Source: Candidatus Paracaedimonas acanthamoebae
GTDB lineage: Bacteria > Pseudomonadota > Alphaproteobacteria > Caedimonadales > Caedimonadaceae
Length of the DNA stretch: 37,512 nucleotides
Assembly: GCA_017307065.1 (NCBI GenBank)
Contig: JAFKGL010000022.1
Coordinates: 1-37,512 of the forward strand
Direction of reading: 5' to 3'
The translations under genes and the position numbers were made by a program. The notes below the pieces were generated by a model. It made no database searches and was not told the DNA's origin. It was given only the letters and a program-made list of their open reading frames with translations. Below, piece by piece: positions 24,533-31,850 of the stretch; position 1 is the first letter of the stretch, and each line of letters opens with the position of its first letter.

Positions 24533-25651
24533 TTATTCTAAATAAAGTTGTGGATTAACCACTTTTCCATTTTTTTGCATATTGCGTAATTCAAAATGAA
24601 GTTGGGGTTCATTAACACTCCCGGTATTTCCTACAAGCGCGATGGATTGTCCTTTTTGAACTTTTGCACCGCGTTCCACAAGAAGTTTTGCGGCATGGCC
24701 ATAAGAGCTCATCCAACCCCCAGGATGCTTAAGCAAAATGAGGTTGCCAAATCCTTGCATTTCATTTCCTGCGTACACCACGGTACCTTCTTCAATAGCA
24801 AGAATGGGGGTGCCTTTTGGAGCCGCAATATTGATCCCATCATTTTGTAAAGTTCCTTCTCCTGGTCCAAAGCTGGAGATAATTTTGCCTTTGACGGGCC
24901 AAGAAAATTTAGGCGTAGAGTTCTTTGAAGGGGATTTTTTAGGATGAGGGGCTGCCTCTTCTTGAATAGTAAGTGTTTCTTCAATTTGAGAAGGCAGCGT
25001 TGGGTCAACTTGTGTCAGATCTTCTTCAGGCACGAAAGGTTGTTCTATCTCAATGGGGGCTTTCTTTTTTTTGGCTTTATCGGAAGTCAAGAGGAGAGAG
25101 TGCGTGCGTTCTTGCTCTATTTCTTCATGATTTTCTTGGGTCATTGCTTTCTTTTCGCGTTGAAGTGACGCGAGGAGGTCTTGCTCTGCTTCTGTTAATT
25201 TCCTTTTTGGTTTTGAAACCGGAAGAATGGTTGAAGTTGACTTCAAATCATTGTTTGTCTCTTCCTCGAGTTCTTCTTGAGAGGATGGTTCTTCAATTAC
25301 AGAAAAAGATTCATTTACAGGCGCATCTTCTGTCAGACGTAACTGTTGCCCTGGTTTTAAAGTATAAGGTTCTTTCAAATTATTTAAGGCGATGAGTTGA
25401 TAAGCAGCCACCCCTGTTTTTTTTGCAATGGTCACCAGGGTTTCATTTTCTTCTACTCTAATAGTGTTAGATTTTAAATCAAGCTGAGGTGAGGTTCTGA
25501 GTTTAGGAGTCAAAGAAGGGGAAGATTGTAAATTTGAAGAGGGAACAGGTGTGCGTCCATAACTCACAGGAGCAGGCGGCCCTTTGCGAGAGGCGCAACT
25601 GGTCAAAAGAAGAACAAAAAGAAGCAGTAAAGAAGAATTAATTTTTTTCAT
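24533..25651 (-). CDS. nlpD: NlpD-like lipoprotein with LysM and degenerate M23 (LytM) domain
   Basis: A 372-residue predicted lipoprotein with a signal peptide and lipobox LTSC, a LysM domain (about residues 65-110, IRVEENETLVTIAKKTG...LKPGQQLRL) for peptidoglycan binding, a long charged linker and a C-terminal M23/LytM domain. The metal-binding HxxxD is replaced (DGINIA after a Gln-Asn), and the final HxH is QLH. This resembles NlpD, which activates amidases rather than cutting peptidoglycan itself. The ATG at 25651 is preferred over an in-frame TTG at 25666, because the signal peptide starts naturally there. The surE-nlpD order is conserved in proteobacteria. Confidence 0.88.
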   Translation of the reverse strand: MKKINSSLLLLFVLLLTSCASRKGPPAPVSYGRTPVPSSNLQSSPSLTPKLRTSPQLDLKSNTIRVEENETLVTIAKKTGVAAYQLIALNNLKEPYTLKPGQQLRLTEDAPVNESFSVIEEPSSQEELEEETNNDLKSTSTILPVSKPKRKLTEAEQDLLASLQREKKAMTQENHEEIEQERTHSLLLTSDKAKKKKAPIEIEQPFVPEEDLTQVDPTLPSQIEETLTIQEEAAPHPKKSPSKNSTPKFSWPVKGKIISSFGPGEGTLQNDGINIAAPKGTPILAIEEGTVVYAGNEMQGFGNLILLKHPGGWMSSYGHAAKLLVERGAKVQKGQSIALVGNTGSVNEPQLHFELRNMQKNGKVVNPQLYLE

Positions 25652-25652
25652 G

Positions 25653-26432
25653 TTATAGAAAGGCAAGCTTTAAGGTTTCAAGAGTTGAAGAATGCGTTAA
25701 ATCCAAGTGAAGCGGCGTGATCGAAATAGCTCCTTCTTGAATAGCTTCTAAGTCAGTATCGATTTCTGTAGGGCTGTTGTCCCGTATCGTTGCGCCAATC
25801 CAGAAAAAAGGTCTTCCTCGTGGATCTTTCCATTCAAAAATGGAGTCATTAATATTGCGAAGCCCTTGTTTTACGATGCGAACACCTTTGATTTTTTCTA
25901 AGGAAATATCAGGGAAGTTAATATTTAATAAGACATCAGGTGACCATGTCTGCGTGAGGAGTCTTTTAATAACTTCAGGCGCAAAGTGTTGTGCGGGTTC
26001 GTAAGAAAAATTAGTATGATCTGAAATTTCTTGGCTTAGAGCAATCGCAGGGATGCCAAAAAGTGTGGCTTCCATGGCGGCAGCAACTGTCCCAGAATAA
26101 GTTACATCTTCTCCCAGGTTGCTTCCATGATTAACACCAGATAACATAAGATCAGGCGCGCGATCTGTTAGGAGTTTATTGAGCGCAATCATCACACAAT
26201 CTGTGGGCGTTCCGTCGACGGAAAATGTTTTTTCGCCTAATTTGCGTGTTCTTAAGGGGCGCCCCAAAGTTAATGAATGAGCAGCCCCACTTTGTTCAGA
26301 TTCAGGCGCAACAACCCAAATGTCATCGGTTAAAGTGCGCGCGATTTTTTCTAAAACCTTAAGTCCTGGCGCATGAATACCATCATCATTTGAGAGAAGA
26401 ATTCTAAGAGGTTGATCTGTTCGTTTAATCAT
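25653..26432 (-). CDS. surE: 5'-nucleotidase SurE
   Basis: Metal-dependent nucleoside-monophosphate phosphatase important in stress survival. The 259-residue protein has the N-terminal metal-binding motif [12 protein letters not shown], the conserved [14 protein letters not shown] and [19 protein letters not shown] blocks, and the typical length. Its ATG overlaps the serS stop by four bases (ATGA). The pcm gene, which usually lies between surE and nlpD, is absent: the next start is one base beyond the surE stop. Confidence 0.96.
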   Translation of the reverse strand: MIKRTDQPLRILLSNDDGIHAPGLKVLEKIARTLTDDIWVVAPESEQSGAAHSLTLGRPLRTRKLGEKTFSVDGTPTDCVMIALNKLLTDRAPDLMLSGVNHGSNLGEDVTYSGTVAAAMEATLFGIPAIALSQEISDHTNFSYEPAQHFAPEVIKRLLTQTWSPDVLLNINFPDISLEKIKGVRIVKQGLRNINDSIFEWKDPRGRPFFWIGATIRDNSPTEIDTDLEAIQEGAISITPLHLDLTHSSTLETLKLAFL

Positions 26433-27712
26433 AAGGATATTTTCTCTTGATTATTCATATAAGGGCGTAAGGCTTCAGGTATAAGGATTGAACCATCTGC
26501 TTGTTGATAATTTTCTAAAATAGCAATTAACGCGCGTCCAACAGCGACGCCGGAACCATTAAGGGTGTGAACTAATTCCACAGATTTTTTTGTGGTTGAA
26601 GTGGCGATTGGGCGATAGCGAGCATGCATGCGTCTTGCTTGATAATCTCCACAGTTAGAACAGCTTGAGATTTCGCGATAACAATTTTCACCTGGAAGCC
26701 ATACTTCTAAGTCATATGTTTTATGAGGGCTTAACCCTGTGTCGCCTGCACATAACATCATGACGCGATAGGGCAAATGTAGTCGTTTAAGGACTTCTTC
26801 TGCACATTTAGTCATTCGTTCGTGTTCTTCTTTTGATTTCTCTGGAGAAGTAATACTAACGAGCTCCACTTTATAGAATTGGTGTTGACGAATCATGCCG
26901 CGCGTGTCTTTTCCTGCTGCGCCGGCTTCTGATCTGAAACAAGGCGTATAAGCCGCATAGCGAAGCGGTAAAGTGGATTCTTCAAGAATTTCTTCGCGAA
27001 TCAAATTAGTTAATGAAACTTCAGAAGTGGGAATAAGCCAAAGGCCATCCGTTGTTAAAAATTGCTCATCTCGCATTTTTGGAAGTTGGGCTGTTCCAAA
27101 TAAGGCTTCATCACGGACTAAAAGAGGGGGAGAGACTTCTTCATACCCATGTTCTGTGCGATGAAGGTCTAGCATAAATTGCCCTAGAGCTCGTTCGAGA
27201 CGGGCAAGATCTCCTTTCAGAACAACAAAGCGGGCTCCTGATATTTTTGCAGCCGTCTTGAAATCCATTAAGCCTAAAGCTTCTCCGATCTCAAAGTGAC
27301 GTTTGGGTGAAAAACTAAAAGAAGGGAGCGAACCCCATTGACGGATCATGACGTTATCAGACTCATCTTTTCCTTCAGGAACTTCGTCAAAAAGGATATT
27401 GGGAATCATACCAAGCGTATTGATAAGTTTCAGGGCAACTTCTTGCTCTTGATGCTCTAGTTGGGGAAGAAGCTCTTTAATTTTGTTAGCCCGTGAGATT
27501 TTATCTGTGGGTTCAAGGCCTTGTTGTTTGGCTTCACCAATTGCTCGCGCTAAAGTATTTCTTTCATTTTGCAATTCTTGGATTTGTGTTTGGTAAGTTC
27601 TACGTTCACTATCCAGCGCCAATACTTGCGGGGAAAGAGGTTGGGCTCCGCGTCGTTGAAGAGCTTTGTCAAAATTTTCTGGATTTTCACGAATCCATTT
27701 TATATCAAGCAT
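26429..27712 (-). CDS. serS: Seryl-tRNA synthetase
   Basis: Charges tRNA-Ser (and tRNA-Sec, if present) with serine. The 427-residue protein has the N-terminal coiled-coil arm (about residues 25-100, rich in Gln/Glu/Arg) and a class II core, with motif 2 [21 protein letters not shown] and motif 3 [20 protein letters not shown] longer reading upstream from 27760 would overlap tatC by more than 50 bases and lacks the family start. The ATG at 27712 has GAGGAT four bases upstream and encodes the classical [10 protein letters not shown]. It overlaps tatC by eight bases. Confidence 0.96.
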   Translation of the reverse strand: MLDIKWIRENPENFDKALQRRGAQPLSPQVLALDSERRTYQTQIQELQNERNTLARAIGEAKQQGLEPTDKISRANKIKELLPQLEHQEQEVALKLINTLGMIPNILFDEVPEGKDESDNVMIRQWGSLPSFSFSPKRHFEIGEALGLMDFKTAAKISGARFVVLKGDLARLERALGQFMLDLHRTEHGYEEVSPPLLVRDEALFGTAQLPKMRDEQFLTTDGLWLIPTSEVSLTNLIREEILEESTLPLRYAAYTPCFRSEAGAAGKDTRGMIRQHQFYKVELVSITSPEKSKEEHERMTKCAEEVLKRLHLPYRVMMLCAGDTGLSPHKTYDLEVWLPGENCYREISSCSNCGDYQARRMHARYRPIATSTTKKSVELVHTLNGSGVAVGRALIAILENYQQADGSILIPEALRPYMNNQEKISL

Positions 27713-28460
27713 GTGATCCTCGTTTTTCAAAGAAATATACACAAAAAATAGATGTTTCATACAAGAAGTAAAGAGGGAAAGCTAGACCAATCATTGAAAG
27801 GACATCAGGAGGGGTCACAATCGCTGCAACGATGAGGATTAATAAAAAAGCATATTTTCTTTTAGTGGCTAATGCTTGAGAGGTAATAATGCCAATTCGA
27901 CCCAAAAGAATTAAAAGTACAGGAAGTAAAAAACTTGTTCCAAACGCCAAAATAAGCTGCATGACAATCGCAAGATATTCGCTAACTCGCGCTTCTAATT
28001 GGATAGGAAGAATATGGCTGGCTTTTGTTTCTTCAAAAGCAAGGAAAAATTTCCAGGCAGGGGGAATGATAAAATAATAAGCAAAGGTAGCTCCAAGGCC
28101 AAAAAATAAAGGTGTTGAGATTAAAAAAGGGAGAAGAACTTTTTTTTCAACAGGAAATAGGCCTGGAGAGATAAAAAGCCATACTTGAATAGCGAAAAAA
28201 GGAAGAGTAATGAATGTTGCCGTAAAAAGAGCTACTTTCAAATATGTCATAAAAGCTTCGGCAAGGCCGGTATAGATAAGGCGGCGCCCCATTTTTCCTT
28301 CAAGAACATTTGCAAGTGGTTTTACAAGAAGGGCAAAAATCTCATCGGAAAAATGATAACTCACCATAAATGCAATGAGAAAGCCTCCTAAGACGTAGAT
28401 AAGCCTACGACGAAGTTCAAGAAGATGATCGACAAGAGGGGCGGAGATGGTCTCACTCAT
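27705..28460 (-). CDS. tatC: Sec-independent protein translocase TatC
   Basis: Receptor subunit of the twin-arginine pathway that exports folded proteins. The 251-residue protein has six predicted helices. The conserved opening L-x-H-L-x-E-L-R-R-R, part of [13 protein letters not shown], and the periplasmic EAF (in [14 protein letters not shown]) are present, as is the LLFGLGxxFAYY-like segment. Eight bases overlap tatB (its ATG lies before the tatB stop) and another eight overlap serS, so this group is tightly coupled. Confidence 0.95.
   Translation of the reverse strand: MSETISAPLVDHLLELRRRLIYVLGGFLIAFMVSYHFSDEIFALLVKPLANVLEGKMGRRLIYTGLAEAFMTYLKVALFTATFITLPFFAIQVWLFISPGLFPVEKKVLLPFLISTPLFFGLGATFAYYFIIPPAWKFFLAFEETKASHILPIQLEARVSEYLAIVMQLILAFGTSFLLPVLLILLGRIGIITSQALATKRKYAFLLILIVAAIVTPPDVLSMIGLAFPLYFLYETSIFCVYFFEKRGSHA
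27716..27721 (-). promoter_or_regulatory. Ribosome-binding site deciding the serS start
   Basis: GAGGAT is three bases before the ATG at 27712, inside the 3' end of tatC. It supports the short serS start. Confidence 0.55.
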
Positions 28461-28731
28461 CTTTTTCTTTTCTCGCCGTTTTTTTCTTTGAAGTTTTTAT
28501 TTTTGAACTTGTTTTTAGATGTTTTTTGTTCTGGGTTTCGACATATTCATCAAAAATGCCTTCGTCAACATATTCATCCAAACCTTGGCCTAATTGCTGA
28601 CTAAAATGGCGAATTTTTTGAAGCCATCGCCCACATTGATAAAGTACCCGAGGAAGTTCTTTTGGGCCTATCAAAATGAGCGCTGCGATCAAAATAATTA
28701 ATATTTCGCTCAGGGCGCCAAATTCAAACAT
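28453..28731 (-). CDS. tatB: Sec-independent protein translocase TatB
   Basis: TatB recognises twin-arginine substrates together with TatC. The 92-residue protein has one N-terminal helix (about residues 5-21), the Gly-Pro-Lys-Glu-Leu-Pro hinge (IGPKELPRVLYQCGRWL) and an amphipathic helix, then a Lys-rich tail. It is shorter than most TatB proteins, which often exceed 120 residues, by loss of the tail. It starts ten bases after tatA and overlaps tatC by eight. Confidence 0.9.
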   Translation of the reverse strand: MFEFGALSEILIILIAALILIGPKELPRVLYQCGRWLQKIRHFSQQLGQGLDEYVDEGIFDEYVETQNKKHLKTSSKIKTSKKKTARKEKDE

Positions 28732-28741
28732 TTAATAGTTT

Positions 28742-28954
28742 CTAGCTCTTCTTTTTAGGTTTTTTAGAAGTTGGTTTAGAAAGTTTTTTAGAGGCAACAG
28801 CTTTTTTAGGGGCTGGCTCCTCTTCATGAAGACCTTTTTTGAAAGCCTTAAGTCCTTTTGCAAAATCAGACATAAGTTGAGGCAATTTTCCTGCGCCAAA
28901 AATAAGAAAAGCAACTAAAATAAGTAATAAAATGTGACTTGTACTTAAACCCAT
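28742..28954 (-). CDS. tatA: Sec-independent protein translocase TatA
   Basis: Pore-forming subunit of the Tat system. The 70-residue protein has a membrane helix (about residues 6-20), the [10 protein letters not shown] hinge, an amphipathic helix and a Lys/Pro-rich tail, all standard for TatA. It follows the M50 protease gene by 16 bases. Most alphaproteobacteria have scpB here instead. Confidence 0.93.
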   Translation of the reverse strand: MGLSTSHILLLILVAFLIFGAGKLPQLMSDFAKGLKAFKKGLHEEEPAPKKAVASKKLSKPTSKKPKKKS

Positions 28955-28970
28955 CTAAATTTCCTTCATA

Positions 28971-29639
28971 TTATCTCGTGATAAATTCAATACCTTTGAG
29001 TAATCCATCAATAGGGCCCTCTAGAAGCCACATCATGGGGCTAAAATGAATCCCTAAAGAGGTCAGGACTAAAGGTAAAATCATAAGGCCACCAATTAAT
29101 ATAGCCATGCTCCACCTCTCAAGTCCAGAAATCTGTTGAGCAAGTCGCTGAGGCAAGAGAGCAACGACAATGCGTCCTCCATCAAGAGGTAGGATGGGGA
29201 GTAAATTAAAAGCGGCAAGTATGACATTTATGTAAAGAGATGTTTTCATCATCTCGATTAAATAAAAGGAGGAGTCAGTCGTTAAATTCTTAAGAATAAA
29301 AGCTGAAAGGATGGCAAGAAGTATATTTGTTAGAGGGCCTGCGGCAGCGACCCAAATTGTATCCAGTCGTGGATTTTTAAGCCGCTCGAAAACGACAGGG
29401 ACAGGTTTAGCATAACCGAATAAAAAAGGAGCTTGGCTTAAAAGAAGGATACCTGGAATTAAGAGAGTTCCTACAGGATCAATATGTCTGATGGGGTTAA
29501 AACTTACACGTCCCAACCGATAAGCCGTGTCATCTCCTCTTAAGTAAGCAACAAAACCATGGGCAGCTTCATGAAAAGTAATCGCAATCATGACAGGGAG
29601 TCCTATCATGAGGATTTTAAAGAATAATTCACTTAACAT
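28971..29639 (-). CDS. Site-2-protease-like M50 family membrane metallopeptidase
   Basis: A 222-residue polytopic protein of the M50B group without a PDZ domain. The zinc motif HEAAH (in TFHEAAHGFVAYLRGD) is near residue 22-26 and the third ligand motif NLLPILPLDGGRI is at about 143-155. Such short proteases are frequent in bacteria, and their substrates are mostly unknown. The ATG at 29639 was chosen over a start at 29696 since GTGAGGAT lies six bases before it and the longer version overlaps the SPOR gene. It sits between the SPOR gene and tatA, where nagZ-scpA-scpB stand in many relatives. Confidence 0.85.
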   Translation of the reverse strand: MLSELFFKILMIGLPVMIAITFHEAAHGFVAYLRGDDTAYRLGRVSFNPIRHIDPVGTLLIPGILLLSQAPFLFGYAKPVPVVFERLKNPRLDTIWVAAAGPLTNILLAILSAFILKNLTTDSSFYLIEMMKTSLYINVILAAFNLLPILPLDGGRIVVALLPQRLAQQISGLERWSMAILIGGLMILPLVLTSLGIHFSPMMWLLEGPIDGLLKGIEFITR

Positions 29640-29645
29640 GTTTTT

Positions 29646-29653
29646 ATCCTCAC
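29646..29653 (-). promoter_or_regulatory. Ribosome-binding site deciding the M50 gene start
   Basis: GTGAGGAT on the minus strand lies six bases before the ATG at 29639 and overlaps the SPOR gene stop. Confidence 0.55.
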
Positions 29654-30507
29654 CTTTTTTTGACGCGACAGCCGAGTGTAATATTGTGTTTAGCACTAAC
29701 CTTTTTTAGCTCTTGGCAAAGATTTTGAGCTTCTTTTTTTGTAAAAGAGCCAGCGATGAGTCGGATCCTGACGCCTGTGTCATTTCCTAAATCAACTTTT
29801 TTAAATTCAGGTTTAAGGGCCTGAAGATAAGATTTAAGAACTTGTCGTGAACTTAAACGTTTCCATTCTAACTTTGCTTGTTCTTCAGTTTTAAGGGTGC
29901 CTAATTGTAAACAGTAACGTTCTTGAGAAGGGGTATTTTTCTCCGGCGACGTTTTTACATGGGATCCTGAGATGGCAACATTGGCAGATTTAGCTCCTTC
30001 TAAGTCAGTTTCTTTTGCAAGATCATTTGATATTTCTTTTGGATCTTTCGTTGTTTGAATGACAGAAACATCTGACTTACTTTTGGTTGCTTTAGAGTCG
30101 GGTAAAGTTATTTCCGTTTTTTCTTCTAAAAATTCCCCTATGAACTCTTCAGGCAAGCTTAAAGGGCGTGCAATTGGTTCCTCGGGGCCACCCAGTAAAT
30201 TTTCAACTCTTTGTGGTTCTTTGGTATCCGAAAGTTTTTGATAGATTGTTTTATCTTCATGCGTATCTTTGGGATTTGTCGTAGGCCGTATTTTGGTGGG
30301 ACCTTCTAAGGGTTTGATAACAGGAATCAGGCCCGCTGGTGTATGGTCGGCCCCTGGGTTTGAAAGCTGCCAAAGGCCCAGTAAAATACCTAAAATCATG
30401 CACAAACAGATCCCATACCGTAAAAGAGGGTTTGAGAGAAAGACTTTAAAAGTTATCGTTGATTTATCTTGAGAATAACGTTCTTGATCCCATTTGCTTT
30501 GTTGCAT
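29650..30507 (-). CDS. SPOR-domain membrane protein of the export block
   Basis: A 285-residue bitopic protein: short basic cytoplasmic N-terminus, one membrane helix (about 30-48), a Pro/Glu/Lys/Thr-rich periplasmic linker and a C-terminal SPOR domain (about 197-284, beginning YCLQLGTL and with VRIRLIAGSFTKKEAQNLC). It should bind septal peptidoglycan. This corresponds by position to the SPOR gene found between argS and nagZ in many alphaproteobacteria. It is the first gene of the long minus-strand block and is divergent from erpA, so the 109-base spacer must hold its promoter. Unlike the T6SS SPOR gene it has a conserved housekeeping setting. Confidence 0.88.
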   Translation of the reverse strand: MQQSKWDQERYSQDKSTITFKVFLSNPLLRYGICLCMILGILLGLWQLSNPGADHTPAGLIPVIKPLEGPTKIRPTTNPKDTHEDKTIYQKLSDTKEPQRVENLLGGPEEPIARPLSLPEEFIGEFLEEKTEITLPDSKATKSKSDVSVIQTTKDPKEISNDLAKETDLEGAKSANVAISGSHVKTSPEKNTPSQERYCLQLGTLKTEEQAKLEWKRLSSRQVLKSYLQALKPEFKKVDLGNDTGVRIRLIAGSFTKKEAQNLCQELKKVSAKHNITLGCRVKKR

Positions 30508-30616
30508 TAACCTATCTCCTTTGACGGATAAAGAAATTCATTTTATTTTTATTTTACTTTGCTTCTGTTATGTATAGTAAAAAAAAAGCTGTGTCAAAAA
30601 TCACCTAGGAAATTTT

Positions 30617-31000
30617 ATGTCTGAGATTCTTTCTCCTATTGCCTTAAAAACCAATTCCTTAATAGAAGGAGCAGGTTTTTTTATGTCTTCACAAGCCGAA
30701 AATCAAATTTTGACGCTTCTGAAGGATGATAAAAAACAGCAGAGATTGCGCGTCACTGTCAATAGTGGAGGCTGTTATGGTTTCCAATATATTTTGAATT
30801 TCGAGGAAGGGCACTCAGAAGAAGATCTCATTTTTTCATCCCCTCAAGAGGTTGAAATTATTATGGATAAAATGACGTATGAAATTCTTCAAGGTTCAAC
30901 CATTGATTATGTTGACGAACTTATTGGAGCGGCTTTTGTGCTCAAGAATCCCAATGCGACATCATCTTGTGGGTGTGGAAATTCATTTTCGGTGATTTAA
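30617..31000 (+). CDS. erpA: Iron-sulfur cluster insertion protein ErpA/IscA-type
   Basis: A-type carrier that delivers iron-sulfur clusters to apoproteins; aconitase, encoded two genes downstream, is a typical client class. The 127-residue protein has the three family cysteines, C53 (in SGGCYGFQY), C118 and C120 (CGCGNSF). About 20 residues precede the usual domain start, and an internal Met at residue 23 is an alternative start. AGGAA stands before the ATG used here. Its stop codon abuts the xth start directly. In alphaproteobacteria the erpA-xth pair is conserved next to dgt, which is missing here. Confidence 0.9.
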   Translation: MSEILSPIALKTNSLIEGAGFFMSSQAENQILTLLKDDKKQQRLRVTVNSGGCYGFQYILNFEEGHSEEDLIFSSPQEVEIIMDKMTYEILQGSTIDYVDELIGAAFVLKNPNATSSCGCGNSFSVI

Positions 31001-31783
31001 ATGAAGATTGTAACATGGAATGTTAACTCTATTAAGGCGCGTCTTCCGATTGTCGTGAATTGGCTTCGCGACAACGCCCCTGATATTGTTTTACTTCAAG
31101 AAATTAAGTGTGAAAATGCGGCTTTCCCGTCAGAGGTTTTTGAAGATCTGGGTTATAACATCGCGCTACATGGTCAGAAAACCTATCACGGTGTGGCTAT
31201 TTTATCCAAATTACCAATTGAAGATGTTGTCCGGGGATTACCGGATTTTGAAGACCCTCAATCGCGTTATATTGAGGCTTTAATAGGCTCTGTCCGCGTG
31301 GCTTCCATTTACGTCCCAAATGGCCAGGAAGTTGGATCTGATAAATTTTATTATAAGTTAAATTTTTATCAAAAACTTAAAGAACACATAGAAAATTCCC
31401 TCAAAACAAAAGAAATTTCTGTTTGGGGAGGTGATTATAATGTGGCTCCTTTTCTGGCGGATGGTTATCATGAAGATGCTTTTAAGGGAGAGCGAATTTT
31501 AACAAGTGAGAAAGAGCGTGAAGCTTTTCGGGAGCTTTTATGGTTAGGGCTCACCGATGCGATTCGTGTTCACTATTCAGAACAATCGCCTCAAGGGCAA
31601 CATCTTTTTAGCTGGTGGGATTATCGGGCCAGTTCATGGACCCACAATAAAGGATTTCGAATAGATCACCTTTTGCTTTCCCCGCAAGCAGCAGATCGAC
31701 TGGAATCATCAGGAATTGCTTCTGAAACACGCGCTCTTGAGAAAGCCTCTGACCATGCTCCCGTATGGATAAAACTACGTTAA
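31001..31783 (+). CDS. xth: Exodeoxyribonuclease III
   Basis: AP endonuclease/3'-exonuclease of base-excision repair. The 260 residues carry the exonuclease-endonuclease-phosphatase motifs: TWNVNSIKAR (metal site Asn), LLQEIKC (catalytic Glu), GGDYNVAP (Asp and Asn), and the final SDHAPVW (Asp and His). The length is standard. The start codon follows the erpA stop with no gap, so translational coupling is likely. Confidence 0.96.
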   Translation: MKIVTWNVNSIKARLPIVVNWLRDNAPDIVLLQEIKCENAAFPSEVFEDLGYNIALHGQKTYHGVAILSKLPIEDVVRGLPDFEDPQSRYIEALIGSVRVASIYVPNGQEVGSDKFYYKLNFYQKLKEHIENSLKTKEISVWGGDYNVAPFLADGYHEDAFKGERILTSEKEREAFRELLWLGLTDAIRVHYSEQSPQGQHLFSWWDYRASSWTHNKGFRIDHLLLSPQAADRLESSGIASETRALEKASDHAPVWIKLR

Positions 31784-31850
31784 TCTATGGCTATTCGAGT
31801 TCTTAAGGCTGTGATAAAGTTGTTTTAATAAGTTAAAACAGGGGGATGGA

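Noticed and set aside
24973-25395. Open frame of 140 codons on the plus strand
   Set aside because: It lies wholly antisense to the NlpD-like gene, whose linker is low-complexity; no ribosome-binding site or recognisable domain.
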